Shown piece after piece: positions 39,713-50,440 of a stretch of 64,000 nt of DNA; within the stretch, counting starts at the first letter, position 1, and every line of letters starts with the position of its first letter. The notes under the pieces were generated by a model. That model had not been told where the DNA came from, searched no databases, and was given only the letters and a program-made list of their open reading frames with translations. Both the position numbers and the translations under genes were made by a program. Origin of the DNA: an uncultured Lachnospiraceae bacterium (GTDB taxonomy: Bacteria > Bacillota > Clostridia > Lachnospirales > Lachnospiraceae). The stretch is taken from positions 1 through 64,000 of the forward strand of contig CANAPP010000007.1 in assembly GCA_947363565.1 (NCBI GenBank), given 5' to 3'.

Positions 39713-41103
39713 TGCACCCCTTCTCTGGTATCCTTCAAAATAATACCTTTCTCCAGTAGTTCATCACGGATTGCATCTGCCCTCGCGAAATCTCTTGCCT
39801 TGCGGGCAGCCTGACGCTCTTCGATCAGATTTTCAATCTCCGCATCCAGAATATCCTCTTCCTTATCAACAAGCAGTCCAAGAACATCCGTAAGCTTCAC
39901 GAGACGGTCAAGCAGCATCTGTAAATACGTTTTAGAACTCTCCTCATTCGTATTGGTATTGGTGTATTTCACCAGATCAAACACTGCTGCCACTGCATCT
40001 GCGGTATTAAAGTCATCCTCCATAGCCCGCTCAAAGCTCTGTACGAATTCCTCTGTCTTCGCAAAAAGCTCTTTTTCCGCAAGGCTCATAGCGTCACTTT
40101 TCGCATTCCCTATAAGGAATTTTAAGCTGTCCGCCGCATTCACCATACGGGCAAGACCGTTCTTTGACGCCTCCATCAGATCAGCACTGAAATTAAGCGG
40201 ACTTCTGTAATGGGCGCTGAGCATAAAGAACCGGAGTACCTGAAGGTCATACTGTTCGGAAATCTCCCGCACTGTCCGGAAATTGCCAAGCGACTTACTC
40301 ATCTTGTGATTGTCAATATTTAAAAATGCATTGTGCATCCAGTACCGGGCGAACTCCTTTCCATTCGCCGCCTCACTCTGAGCGATCTCATTCTCATGAT
40401 GGGGAAACACCAGATCCTCACCGCCGGCATGGATATCGATCTGCTCACCTAAATACTTTTTCGACATCACGGAACACTCAATATGCCAGCCCGGCCGCCC
40501 CTCACTCCAGGGCGATACCCAGAAAGGCTCCCCCTCCTTCTTCGGCTTCCAGAGCACAAAATCAAGGGCATCTTCTTTCTCATCCTCCCCTGTCACCAGC
40601 AGGGAACGCTCACCGGAGCGCAAGTCGTCGAGATTCTTGTGGGAGAGCTTGCCGTACTCCTCAAATTTCCTTGTGCGGTAATAGACCGTACCGTTTTTCT
40701 CATAGGCAAATCCTTTATCGATCAAGGTCTTTATCATCTCCACCATACCGTCAATCTCCTCTGTCGCCAGCGGATGTTTCGTGGCAGGCTTGATATTCAT
40801 GCCTTCCATATCCTTTTTACACTCTGCGATAAAACGCTTAGATACCTCGTCGGAAGTCACGCACTCCTCGATGGCTTTTTTAATGATCTTATCATCCACA
40901 TCGGTAAAATTAGATACAAAGTTCACGTCATAACCTTTGTACTCAAAATACCTTCTGACTGTATCAAATACGATCATCGGTCTTGCATTCCCGATATGGA
41001 TAAAATTATATACGGTAGGGCCGCATACATACATCTTGACCTTGTTCTCCTCTAAAGGGACAAACTCCTGCTTTGATCTTGACAGTGTATTAAATATCTT
41101 CAT
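39697..41103 (-). CDS. cysS: Cysteine--tRNA ligase
   Basis: MYVCGPTVYNFIHIGNARPMIVFDTVRRYF; KMSKSLGNF. Confidence 0.98.
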   Translation of the reverse strand: MKIFNTLSRSKQEFVPLEENKVKMYVCGPTVYNFIHIGNARPMIVFDTVRRYFEYKGYDVNFVSNFTDVDDKIIKKAIEECVTSDEVSKRFIAECKKDMEGMNIKPATKHPLATEEIDGMVEMIKTLIDKGFAYEKNGTVYYRTRKFEEYGKLSHKNLDDLRSGERSLLVTGEDEKEDALDFVLWKPKKEGEPFWVSPWSEGRPGWHIECSVMSKKYLGEQIDIHAGGEDLVFPHHENEIAQSEAANGKEFARYWMHNAFLNIDNHKMSKSLGNFRTVREISEQYDLQVLRFFMLSAHYRSPLNFSADLMEASKNGLARMVNAADSLKFLIGNAKSDAMSLAEKELFAKTEEFVQSFERAMEDDFNTADAVAAVFDLVKYTNTNTNEESSKTYLQMLLDRLVKLTDVLGLLVDKEEDILDAEIENLIEERQAARKARDFARADAIRDELLEKGIILKDTREGVQWKRA

Positions 41104-41139
41104 TGCCGTCTCTCCTTTTATCTTCTTTATTCTTCTTGC

Positions 41140-41817
41140 TTATTTTCCTTCATTATCCTCTGTCTTTCTGCGCTTCTCCATCTCTCTGAGACGCCTGTGG
41201 AGGCGCATATTGTCCGCCTGCAGTTCACGGATATCACTGGTAATGGGGTCAGGCAGATGAACCTGATCCATGTCTGAGCGGGGAATCTTTACATCATCAC
41301 GCTTCACGATGCGCCCCGGCACACCGACCACCGTACAGTTGGGCGGAACTTCCTTGAGCACCACAGAACCCGCGCCGATCTTTGAATTCTCTCCGATGGT
41401 AAAGGAGCCTAAAACCTTCGCCCCCGCACTCACCATCACATTATCCCGGAGAGTCGGATGGCGCTTTCCCTGCTCCTTTCCCGTACCGCCGAGAGTCACT
41501 CCCTGATACAGCGTCACATTATCCCCAAGCTCCGCCGTCTCACCGATGATGACTCCGCTCCCGTGGTCGATAAACAGCCCCTTCCCGATCTTCGCTCCCG
41601 GATGGATCTCAATCCCGGTCTTTCTCACTGCCCTCTGGGATACCCACCGGGCAAGGAAATAGTGCTTTTTCACATACAGCTTATGCGCCACACGGTAGGC
41701 GATAATAGCCTTAAAGCTGGGGTACAAAAATACTTCCATGTTGGATTTAATCGCCGGGTCACGTTCTCTTATGACCTGTATCTCTTGTTTAATGTAGGAT
41801 ATCATACCCATAATCAT
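41140..41817 (-). CDS. cysE: Serine O-acetyltransferase
   Basis: GIEIHPGAKIGKGLFIDHGSGVIIGETAELGDNVTLYQGVTLGGTG hexapeptide repeats. Confidence 0.97.
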   Translation of the reverse strand: MIMGMISYIKQEIQVIRERDPAIKSNMEVFLYPSFKAIIAYRVAHKLYVKKHYFLARWVSQRAVRKTGIEIHPGAKIGKGLFIDHGSGVIIGETAELGDNVTLYQGVTLGGTGKEQGKRHPTLRDNVMVSAGAKVLGSFTIGENSKIGAGSVVLKEVPPNCTVVGVPGRIVKRDDVKIPRSDMDQVHLPDPITSDIRELQADNMRLHRRLREMEKRRKTEDNEGK

Positions 41818-41904
41818 TCTCCTTAATCATATCAATCTGTCTTAATTCCTTTCCTCTTTGCGGCCGGGGAACGACCTATACCGGATCAGTTCCCTTAATA
41901 CGAC

Positions 41905-42190
41905 AAAAAACTTCGCCTCCTGTTCCCGTAACAAGAGACGAAGTTAATACTCCGCGGTTCCACTCTTATAGAGAAGCTCTGATACTCTTAAGCGCTCCTC
42001 CGCTCCATGCATGTAACGTATGCCAAACGTATCCGGCTACTTAAGATGGCTTAACATCTGTTCACCTGATCAACTCCCGGATGCACTTCACAGGACTTCC
42101 CCTTAAAAGCTGCTTTCAGCCGATGGCAACCTCTCTCTGTAAGGCTTTGGTTCTGCTACTCTTTCCGTTCTTTGTCTTTTCTTTCTTACT
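41905..42190 (-). promoter_or_regulatory. T-box leader upstream of cysE-cysS, specifier likely UGC (Cys)
   Basis: Minus AGTGGAACCGCGG; GAAG-TGC-A in stem I; terminator AACTTCG...CGAAGTTTTTTG; promoter TTGACA-N17-TATGAT starting 9 nt before the end of the fapA-like CDS. Confidence 0.92.
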
Positions 42191-42227
42191 GTATTATCAT
42201 ATGTGAATTTCCGAAATTTGTCAACTG

Positions 42228-43961
42228 TTACATCAGGAATATCTCGCCGTCTACCAATCTGGCATTGCAGGAATTGCAGGTGCGGTCCAGGATGATCGTC
42301 TCATCCTCTATGGTTATGGATACTCTCGGATGAGCCGTACCACACTTCAGGCGGCAGCTCTTCTTCTCCTCTTTCTCCTTTTCCTCCTCCATCCGCTCCT
42401 TATCCCGATCAAACTTATTGAGCTTCATGCCGCTCACCGACAGCTCCAGCCTGAGCTTGCTCATACGCTTAGACCTGTGCGGGCTGTCCGGCTGGCGCTC
42501 AAGCTTCTCCATCTCTTCCTTCATCTCTTTTATGCTCCGCGACAAAATCTCCTTCTCAAAGCTCGTATAAGGCTGCCCGCCCAGAATAACGGATGTAGGG
42601 CTTTCATATACGGAACCCACCGTCTTTGCCACAACGCCCTGCGCTGCCCGAATCTGTCCGCCCACAATGAGCCCTCGTCCCGAGCAGACCTCAACCTCGC
42701 CGTCACTGTATACATTGCTGTACCGGATAGAGTCCGTATGCACATTCTGTCTCGCGTGGACAATACTGTTCACCAGATATTTGGAATAAATATTATGGTG
42801 TGAGCGCACGATCGTCTCCATATTTCCCACGATGCCCTTGACCACGATCAGATCTCCTCCTGCCTCGATCTCGCAGGATTCAACCACGCCGCCTACTTTG
42901 ATGTCCCCCATGGCACGGACAGAAAACCCGCTGCATACATCGCCCTTGATCAGCACATCGCCGACAAAATTAATATTTCCCGTGGAGTAATCTACATTGC
43001 CAGGAATCTCAAGCAGCGGCCTTACGGAAAAATACCGCCCGCTAAATTCCACACGTCCGTCTATGGAAGCGATAAGCTTGTTGCCGTCCTCGCTCACTTC
43101 CGTATTCTTCCCCTTAGGAAGCGATACACTCTTACCGTTCTTGCAGCGCAGCTCCTGGCCGAGCACTGTCCGGCCTGCTATTCCTTCCGTCGGCGGGATC
43201 GCCTCGCAGATCAGGTCGCCCTGCTTTACATTCTGCTCTGAACCAAGGGACATGTAATCGACGTTGCCGAATTCGTCCATCTCCGGCAGCCGCTCCACAT
43301 GCCTCAGGAAATAATCAACCAGATAGCCGTTATCCCCGTTCGCCGCCTTGCTCCCCTTAGCGATGAGGAACAGGTGGAAATAGCGGTTATAATCCTCCGG
43401 CAGATTATCTAAAAGCACCTCGTCCACGCCGTAGCATACCTTTTTCTTCTCCAGCGCCTCAAAAATGATCTTTCTGTCAACCTCCTTGCCCCAGCCTGTC
43501 GGCGGAAAGACCATGACCCACGCATACATCCTGTCCGACGAAACATACACAAAGGGCAATGCATCCATGGACGGCTCCAGATGCGAAGTCTCACTCTCCT
43601 CCTCGCCCTCTTCCACAGCGAGCTTTGGCAGTACGTCTTTCAGCCGCGCATCCGCCTCCTTCGTCATCTCGATACGGAACCGCATAAGCTCCTTTCTTAT
43701 CTGCTCCTCGGTAAGCTCATCGCACCCTTTCATCACAATCTCAGGGGGCGGCGTGTTCCTCGACTTGTCTGTCCTTATGTCATACAGACGATAAAGCGGA
43801 TGCTCATGGGACAACTCAAGACTGGCCGAAGACGCTGAGGATGTGGTGGTGAAATCCTGCTGTGCTTCCTCCTGCTGCAATGATTCCTGCTGCTCTTCCT
43901 CTTTGCTCTCTTCCTTTTTTACCCTGGCGAACTTTTCTCTTAAAACCTTCAAAATCTTCAT
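42228..43961 (-). CDS. FapA family (DUF342) protein with C-terminal Cys pair
   Basis: NYSTGNINFVGDVLIKGDVCSGFSVRAMGDIKVGGVVESCEIEAGGDLIVVKGIVG beta-helix signature. Confidence 0.88.
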   Translation of the reverse strand: MKILKVLREKFARVKKEESKEEEQQESLQQEEAQQDFTTTSSASSASLELSHEHPLYRLYDIRTDKSRNTPPPEIVMKGCDELTEEQIRKELMRFRIEMTKEADARLKDVLPKLAVEEGEEESETSHLEPSMDALPFVYVSSDRMYAWVMVFPPTGWGKEVDRKIIFEALEKKKVCYGVDEVLLDNLPEDYNRYFHLFLIAKGSKAANGDNGYLVDYFLRHVERLPEMDEFGNVDYMSLGSEQNVKQGDLICEAIPPTEGIAGRTVLGQELRCKNGKSVSLPKGKNTEVSEDGNKLIASIDGRVEFSGRYFSVRPLLEIPGNVDYSTGNINFVGDVLIKGDVCSGFSVRAMGDIKVGGVVESCEIEAGGDLIVVKGIVGNMETIVRSHHNIYSKYLVNSIVHARQNVHTDSIRYSNVYSDGEVEVCSGRGLIVGGQIRAAQGVVAKTVGSVYESPTSVILGGQPYTSFEKEILSRSIKEMKEEMEKLERQPDSPHRSKRMSKLRLELSVSGMKLNKFDRDKERMEEEKEKEEKKSCRLKCGTAHPRVSITIEDETIILDRTCNSCNARLVDGEIFLM

Positions 43962-44091
43962 ATCTTTATCGCCTCCCCTTCTGCATACCTCTTCTTTCAA
44001 TATTATATTCCTATTGTATCCTATCACGTGCATATTTACAAGAAAAAACGAAAGCAAAAGCAGGCAGCCGAGAACTAAATGAACAAAAAAC

Positions 44092-44123
44092 TGCCGGGCG
44101 CAAAATCTCTCCTGCCCCCGGCA
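44092..44123 (-). terminator. Terminator after the histidine kinase gene
   Basis: Minus TGCCGGG..CCCGGCAGTTTTTTG. Confidence 0.8.
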
Positions 44124-44150
44124 TCAGCAAACTAACTTCTGTATTTTTTT

Positions 44151-46253
44151 CTATTGTCCTGCCGGAAATGCCACCTGTGCCTTAAACAGATCTCCTTCCG
44201 TCTCTATCTTAAACCGCCCTTTCTGAAGCTCGGTAAAGCTCTTCGCGATGGCAAGCCCAAGCCCTGAGCCTTCCGTATTTCTCGCCGCATCGCCCCGCAC
44301 GAACCGCTCAGTGATCTCATCCGCGTTAAAATCAAGCTCCGTTGCGGAGATATTCATCATATCCAGCACGATCTCACCATCCCTCTTCTCGATTTTCACA
44401 TACACCCTGGTCTTTGGCATGGCGTATTTCACTACGTTGACCAGAAGATTTTCAAAGATCCGGTAAGTCTTCTGGCTGTCAAGGACCGCCACCGCCTTCT
44501 CCTCCGGGTAAGTGCAACGGAATTCAAGCTCAGCCGCCGCAAACTTCTCGCCAAGCTCCAGGCGCACCTGCTTAAAGAGGCTGACCACATCTACGTCTAC
44601 CAGATGAAGGGTCACATTCTTGCTGCTGGCCTTGCTGATCTCAAACAGATCCTCGATCAGCACCTTGAGCCTCAAAGACTTTCTCTCCAGCACATCGATA
44701 TAGTCCCGGCGCTTTTCTTCGTCCTTCTCTTCTTTCAGCAGGTTCACGTAAGTGATGATCGCCGTCAGCGGCGTCTTTAAGTCGTGGGATACGTTGGTGA
44801 TCAGGTCTGTCTTCATGCGCTGGCTCTTGACCTCTTTTTCCACCGCCTTCTGATAGCCGTCCTGGATCTTCGCGATCTCTGTTTTAAACGGATTGAACAC
44901 GCCCAGGTCCTCGTCGATCTTTACGTCCAGCTTCCCCTGCGCCATCTGATTGGTGGCGCCAAGGAGCAGCCCGTATTTATCCTTCAGGTCGTTAAAATAT
45001 TTCCGCAGGATGTAAAACAGGACGACGGAATACAGGACCAGTACCGGGATCCCCACAAACCACATGCACGTCGTAAGGAAGAGCACGCCGAAATTAATGA
45101 GCACCAGCTTCAGGATCGTCTTGTTGTTCCTCTCGGCGAAATCCAGGTTGTCAAAGGAGTGGTACAGATAATCCAAGCCGTCCTTACATTTCCTGACGGA
45201 AAAGTTCCACGCTTTTTTTGCATACCTTACCGCCGGGGCGGTCAGCGTACATTCCCTCATGTAGGTTTTCGGCCCTATCGTAAAGACGCGCCTTATGCAG
45301 GCCGCGCTCCAGTAAACCGCCGCAAAGACGGCAAACCAGAACCATAGATCAAACCCGGAGGTCATACCTTCTGAGCTGCACAGCCTATCCTCCGCCATAT
45401 TCACAGCACCGGTGATGACAAAGGAAAGTACGATCAGCGGGATCTCTACGGGCACACGGAAGATCTTCTCCTCCCCGGTATGGAGGGATCTGCGCAAAGG
45501 GAGCAAAAACGCCGCCGCTGCCACCAGCACGATAAATAGCCCGAATATCAGGTAAAATCTGGACGGCACATAATACTGCATTGTACTGTCCGCCCGGATC
45601 TGGAAATATTCCTGCAGATTTTCCTCACGCATGGCAAGGTAATAGGTCCGCTCCTTCGGCGTCTCTAACACCCCCTCCGAGTCCATAGCCATGAACCACT
45701 GCGAAAGCCGTGAGTAATCCGAAAAATTGTGCAGGATACGGTTAAGTTCCTTGCTCTGCTCCCGCTTAAACGCCCCTTCCTTGATCAGCGCCGAAGGATG
45801 GCCGTCCTGGTCAAAGGCGATCACTATACCGACGGCATAATCGCCCATATTCTGTTCCGTCGGGTAGCTGCTGTCGCTTGACGCCATCGTCTTGGCGACC
45901 ACATTCCCGCTTCCGTCCACCACCCGGTAGTCTAAAAGCGAAATAAATGTCTCATCGTATTCCGGATACCAGCCATACCCGCCTTCTTCGTCCGTAAACT
46001 CGGTAAATTCCGCCGCATGCGCGCTGCGGTTTCCGTCTGTCTCTGTATTGTAGAGGATATAGCATATATCCACAAAGTTTCCCATGAAATCCCCGGAGGT
46101 CTGCTCCTCCCTTGCACTCGTCTCAAAGCCCGCCGACATATCATAATATAAGTTATCGTACTGCTCGATCATCACGACCGACGGGATGATAAGTATAAGT
46201 ATGATCAGAACAACTGCCAGCTTATGCCTGTTTTTCAATTTTGTATCCAACAC
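44151..46253 (-). CDS. Sensor histidine kinase
   Basis: MKTDLITNVSHDLKTPLTAIITYVNLLKEE; EGSGLGLAIAKSFTEL; ~7 TM N-terminus. Confidence 0.95.
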   Translation of the reverse strand: MLDTKLKNRHKLAVVLIILILIIPSVVMIEQYDNLYYDMSAGFETSAREEQTSGDFMGNFVDICYILYNTETDGNRSAHAAEFTEFTDEEGGYGWYPEYDETFISLLDYRVVDGSGNVVAKTMASSDSSYPTEQNMGDYAVGIVIAFDQDGHPSALIKEGAFKREQSKELNRILHNFSDYSRLSQWFMAMDSEGVLETPKERTYYLAMREENLQEYFQIRADSTMQYYVPSRFYLIFGLFIVLVAAAAFLLPLRRSLHTGEEKIFRVPVEIPLIVLSFVITGAVNMAEDRLCSSEGMTSGFDLWFWFAVFAAVYWSAACIRRVFTIGPKTYMRECTLTAPAVRYAKKAWNFSVRKCKDGLDYLYHSFDNLDFAERNNKTILKLVLINFGVLFLTTCMWFVGIPVLVLYSVVLFYILRKYFNDLKDKYGLLLGATNQMAQGKLDVKIDEDLGVFNPFKTEIAKIQDGYQKAVEKEVKSQRMKTDLITNVSHDLKTPLTAIITYVNLLKEEKDEEKRRDYIDVLERKSLRLKVLIEDLFEISKASSKNVTLHLVDVDVVSLFKQVRLELGEKFAAAELEFRCTYPEEKAVAVLDSQKTYRIFENLLVNVVKYAMPKTRVYVKIEKRDGEIVLDMMNISATELDFNADEITERFVRGDAARNTEGSGLGLAIAKSFTELQKGRFKIETEGDLFKAQVAFPAGQ

Positions 46254-46929
46254 CCCACACCACCTTCAAATATTTCGGTTCTTTCGGGTTGATCTCGATC
46301 TTCTCCCGAATATTCCTTACATGTACCATGATCGTATCTGTATTCACCGCCCGCTCATTCCAGACCCTCTCGTAGATCTCCTCTGCGGAAAATACTCTCC
46401 CCGGGTTCTTCATGAACAGCAGAAGTATCTTAAATTCTATCGGAGTCATCTTCACCGGTTCCGCATCCACCGTCACCTCGACCGTCTCCTCGTTAAGCTC
46501 AAGGCCGCCGATGGTATGGATCTTCGCGGAATCCCCCGCAGACCCCAGACGCTCTAAGAAACGTTTATAGCGCCTTAGCTGGGAGTTGACCCTGGCGAGA
46601 AGCTCCATCGGGGTAAAGGGCTTTGTCACGTAATCATCCGCCCCCATATTTAGCCCCATGATCTTATCTACCTCCTCGGACTTCGCCGACAGAAAGATCA
46701 CCGGAAAATCATGCTTTTCCCTGAGCTTGATCGTCATGGAGATCCCGTCCATCCTCGGCATCATCACATCCACGATCGCCAGATGGATCTCCTCCTTTTC
46801 GATGACCTCAAGCCCTTCTATGCCGTCCGCCGCCTCGAATACCTCGTATCCCTGGGATTTTAAGTAGATCTTCACGCCCTCGCGTATTTCCTTGTCATCC
46901 TCCACAACCAATACATGATTTATCTCCAT
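46222..46929 (-). CDS. OmpR family response regulator
   Basis: MEINHVLVVEDDKEIREGVKIYL...VDVMMPRMDGISM...GADDYVTKPFTPMELLARV. Confidence 0.96.
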   Translation of the reverse strand: MEINHVLVVEDDKEIREGVKIYLKSQGYEVFEAADGIEGLEVIEKEEIHLAIVDVMMPRMDGISMTIKLREKHDFPVIFLSAKSEEVDKIMGLNMGADDYVTKPFTPMELLARVNSQLRRYKRFLERLGSAGDSAKIHTIGGLELNEETVEVTVDAEPVKMTPIEFKILLLFMKNPGRVFSAEEIYERVWNERAVNTDTIMVHVRNIREKIEINPKEPKYLKVVWGVGYKIEKQA

Positions 46930-47158
46930 CGCTTAATTTCTCCTCTCTGTCTTTTCTTGCTTCCATGCCGCCGGGCCTTACCCGGCACCAGTATATCCTA
47001 TCACATTCCGCTGCTTTTTTGCACACGCCTTTGTTCATCTGCCACCCTCCTTATGCTTTACCAGGAGTATATCCCCGAAAGCTTAAGACGGGTGGCAGGA
47101 AAAACGAAAGAAATTCTAAAGAATAACGGAATATTCTGACCGTATAACCGGCATAAAG

Positions 47159-47190
47159 CAAGGCAGCGGCCCATATATACCGCTGCCTTG
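47159..47190 (-). terminator. Hairpin downstream of the Ldh-family gene
   Basis: CAAGGCAGCGG / CCGCTGCCTTG 11-bp stem. Confidence 0.6.
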
Positions 47191-47217
47191 CCAAAACTGT
47201 AGCTGTCTGTCCTTGTT

Positions 47218-48333
47218 CTATTTTTCAAAAGGGAAGGTAAACCGGGTAAGCTCAAGGTCATCCCTCATCCGGATAAACTCTTTTTGGACAGCCTCACCTA
47301 CCGGAACCCCTTTATCTTTCCGGAACTGCCAGATCTCATATTCTTTTTCCCCGGCGGTGAATATCCGCTCCTGTCCCGGCGCCTTTTTGGATGAACGCAG
47401 CTGCCTTAAGATCTCCCCGGCAGTTTTCTTAAACGTCTCCGCACCCATGAACGCCTCCGTATCGATAGCCAGGAAAAAATGTCCCAGCGGATAAGGGATC
47501 TTATTGCCCTCCCCGTCCTTGCCGGACAGCATCTTTAAAAAACTTCCCGCCTGCAGCGCCGCCGAGAGGATCTCCACCACCGTCGCATAGCCGTAGCCTT
47601 TATAGCCGGCCAGCTCCTCGCCGATGCCTCCAAGGGGCGTCAGCGCAGCCTTTCCGCAGTTTAAGTCCTCAAGGATCTTTGCGCTGTCTGTCACCGCATT
47701 TCCGTCATTCCCGATCACCATGCCCGCCGGCGTCTCCATCCCGTTCCGCGCGTAAAACTCGATCTTTCCCCGCTGGGAGATGGACGTGGCACAGTCCAGC
47801 ACGAAGGGGAACGGCTCGTCTGTCGGCAGCCCGAAGGTGATGGGATTAGTCCCAAGCATGTTTTCGACGCCGAAGGTCGGTGCGATGGACGGCCTGGCAT
47901 TGGTCCCGGTGATGCCGATCATGTCATTGTCCGTGCACATGGTCGCATAATATCCCGCGATCCCGTAATGGGTGGAATTGCGCACCGCCACCATGCCCAT
48001 GCCGTATTCTTTCGCTTTGTCAATGGCCATCTGCATCGCCTTTGTCCCGATGACCATCCCCATCCCGTTATGCCCGTCCACAACAGCGGTGGTGGGCGTC
48101 TCCTTCACCACCTCAAACTCCGTCTTCGGATTCAGGATGCCTTCCTCGATCCGATCGATATAGATGGGCTTGAACCGGTTGCATCCGTGGCTCTCGATCC
48201 CTCGCCGGTCGCTCTCAAGGAGCACGTCGGCGCACACGGCGGCATCCCCTGCGGGAACCCCGTATTTTTCTAATACCGCGACCATAAAATCCTCTGCCAG
48301 CTTCCAGCCGATAAATGGTCTTGTCTCTTTCAT
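47218..48333 (-). CDS. Ldh family (malate/L-lactate/ureidoglycolate-type) dehydrogenase
   Basis: ESDRRGIESHGCNRF; MVAVRNSTHYGIAGYYATMC; VENMLGTNPITFGLP. Confidence 0.92.
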   Translation of the reverse strand: MKETRPFIGWKLAEDFMVAVLEKYGVPAGDAAVCADVLLESDRRGIESHGCNRFKPIYIDRIEEGILNPKTEFEVVKETPTTAVVDGHNGMGMVIGTKAMQMAIDKAKEYGMGMVAVRNSTHYGIAGYYATMCTDNDMIGITGTNARPSIAPTFGVENMLGTNPITFGLPTDEPFPFVLDCATSISQRGKIEFYARNGMETPAGMVIGNDGNAVTDSAKILEDLNCGKAALTPLGGIGEELAGYKGYGYATVVEILSAALQAGSFLKMLSGKDGEGNKIPYPLGHFFLAIDTEAFMGAETFKKTAGEILRQLRSSKKAPGQERIFTAGEKEYEIWQFRKDKGVPVGEAVQKEFIRMRDDLELTRFTFPFEK

Positions 48334-48423
48334 GCTGTCACCTCCGTGATCTTTTTCTATCATCATACAAGCGCCAAAAAACATCTGTCTCCTGCCGCTG
48401 CGGATTGCGCCAACGCCCCGGCC

Positions 48424-49419
48424 TCACACTGTCTCGTTAAGATAAATCCGCTTAAGCGGCACGATCTTTTTCAGTTCGCCCTTCATCCGCTCCGACATCC
48501 TGACGCCCTCTTCTTCACTAAGCTCCTCCACACTCTCAGCCCCGAAAAGGAAACTAGAAAGCGCGGCGACAGTTATTGTCCCCTCACTGTTTTCTGGCCT
48601 GCCCTCCATCAGCATTACCCCGGAAAATTCCGTCCCGATGAGGACGACATAACGGTTATTCTCCGGGATGACAGGATCCGTGATCTGAAAGCAGACGCCG
48701 ATCAGGCTTCTCACCCTGACCGACATGAGCATCCTGCGCACATCCACGATCCGCACCATGATCTTTTGCTTTTCCTTCTCTGCCCCGTCCGGCCAGAAGA
48801 TCCGGCAGTCAGAGATCTCACCGTCCGTCCTTCCGACCATCAGGCTTCCCCCGTCGCTTGCGTACTCTCTAAGAAGCCTTCGGTAGTAAGCCTCATCCCG
48901 CTTCGCATACACCTGATAGTTGGCGCGCAGATACCGCTCTGCCGCAGCCGCCAGATCCGCGCAGTCCTCTCCGCAGGCCGGTGCCATCGGATAGGGGTAT
49001 GCGCTTTCTTTCTCATAGTACCTCTTCTCCTGCTCATACACCGTCCGGAAACCATGAGGAAGATAGATACTCTCCGCCGCCGGCATCAGAAACGTAAAAG
49101 ACTGCCCGTCGGCATACATATCCCGAAGGCTGCGATGCAAAAGCGCCGTCATTATCCCCTGCCCGCGGTACTCCTCCTTCGTCGCCACGGCGACGATATA
49201 ATTGACTTTCTTCTCCGTTCCTTCCACCGAAAGGATATACGGATTCAGGTGGAGCATACCGGCAATCCTTCCGTCCCTTTCCGCCGTATAGATGGTATTA
49301 TCCTTTGTCTTTTCCGTATAATAATAATCCACGAACCCGCGGCTGTCCTCGGGAAATACTTCCTCGTAAAGCGGCCTTGTATGCGCCTTTTCCTCCTGGG
49401 TGAGCATGTTTATCTCCAT
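48424..49419 (-). CDS. GNAT family N-acetyltransferase, Eis-like
   Basis: VNYIVAVATKEEYRGQGIMTALLHRSLRDMYADGQSFTFLMPAAESIYLPHGF. Confidence 0.85.
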   Translation of the reverse strand: MEINMLTQEEKAHTRPLYEEVFPEDSRGFVDYYYTEKTKDNTIYTAERDGRIAGMLHLNPYILSVEGTEKKVNYIVAVATKEEYRGQGIMTALLHRSLRDMYADGQSFTFLMPAAESIYLPHGFRTVYEQEKRYYEKESAYPYPMAPACGEDCADLAAAAERYLRANYQVYAKRDEAYYRRLLREYASDGGSLMVGRTDGEISDCRIFWPDGAEKEKQKIMVRIVDVRRMLMSVRVRSLIGVCFQITDPVIPENNRYVVLIGTEFSGVMLMEGRPENSEGTITVAALSSFLFGAESVEELSEEEGVRMSERMKGELKKIVPLKRIYLNETV

Positions 49420-49453
49420 CCTGCGCCTCCTTGTTATCCGTACTGTCTAATCC

Positions 49454-50017
49454 CTACTCTTCCCTGCCGGCCATACCGTGCCCGCAGCCGCCGCACCCGG
49501 GGCACCCCTGGCTTTCATCCACTGCCGCTGTGTAGCTGTAATTTGCTACTGTCTCAAGGCATGCCACCGCCTGGGCGGATATCCCTTCTCCACTTCCGGT
49601 AAAGCCAAGCCCCTCCTCCGTGGTCGCCTTGATATTCACCTGATCTGCACCGATGTTAAGGGCCTTTGCCACATTCTCCCGCATCTTTTCGATATAAGGC
49701 GCCATCTTCGGACGCTGGGCGATGATCGTGGCGTCGATATTGCCGATCACATAGAGCTTATCGTCGACCAGCTTCCCCACATGCTTAAGAAGCCGCAGGC
49801 TTTTGGCACCCTTATACGCCGGATCTGTATCGGGAAAATGCTTCCCGATATCCCCGAGGGCCGCCGCCCCTAAAAGCGCATCCATCACCGCATGCAAAAG
49901 AACATCCGCGTCGGAATGCCCTAAAAGTCCCTTTTCATACGGAATCTTCACTCCGCCCAAGATCAGTTCCCGGCCTTCGACTAACCGGTGGACATCATAT
50001 CCCATCCCTATCCTCAT
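49454..50017 (-). CDS. ispF: 2-C-methyl-D-erythritol 2,4-cyclodiphosphate synthase
   Basis: [65 protein letters not shown]. Confidence 0.98.
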   Translation of the reverse strand: MRIGMGYDVHRLVEGRELILGGVKIPYEKGLLGHSDADVLLHAVMDALLGAAALGDIGKHFPDTDPAYKGAKSLRLLKHVGKLVDDKLYVIGNIDATIIAQRPKMAPYIEKMRENVAKALNIGADQVNIKATTEEGLGFTGSGEGISAQAVACLETVANYSYTAAVDESQGCPGCGGCGHGMAGREE

Positions 50018-50273
50018 TATCCGTCCCTCCTTTATCCTCCTTCTCATCACTTTCCCCGTGAAAATCAGACGGGGCGCCGTATCCGCCCTTAGAAAGCCTC
50101 AGGATACTCTTCACCGCGAAAATTGCGCCGATAATGGTGAACAGCACGCCGACGGCCAGATATAACAGGTAATTCTCCGGGCGTTCTTCCAGCGCGCTCT
50201 TTGCCAGGCCAATCCCTGTATGCACAATATAGCCTCCTGCAATAAGATAAATATATAACCGTGATTTCGTCAT
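49995..50273 (-). CDS. Small membrane protein
   Basis: [57 protein letters not shown]; acidic tail overlaps the ispF start. Confidence 0.65.
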   Translation of the reverse strand: MTKSRLYIYLIAGGYIVHTGIGLAKSALEERPENYLLYLAVGVLFTIIGAIFAVKSILRLSKGGYGAPSDFHGESDEKEDKGGTDNEDRDGI

Positions 50274-50356
50274 TTTTCTCCTCCTGGTACTGCTGTCTGC
50301 TCTTATCATAATATAAAAAAAGGAGACAGTCAACAACTGTCTCCTTTGTAACCAAG

Positions 50357-50430
50357 TAGCGGGAACTGGATTTGAACCAGCGACACCACGGGTATGAACC
50401 GTGTGCTCTAGCCAACTGAGCTATCCCGCC
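50357..50430 (-). tRNA. tRNA-Met (CAT)
   Basis: Cloverleaf ggcggga...tcccgct; anticodon loop ttCATac in cacgg/ccgtg stem. Confidence 0.95.
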
Positions 50431-50440
50431 AGATACGGTA

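Noticed and set aside
48346-49602. 418-aa plus-strand ORF antisense to the GNAT and ispF genes
   Set aside because: Overlaps conserved proteins on the other strand; His/Arg/Pro-rich composition without recognisable motifs.
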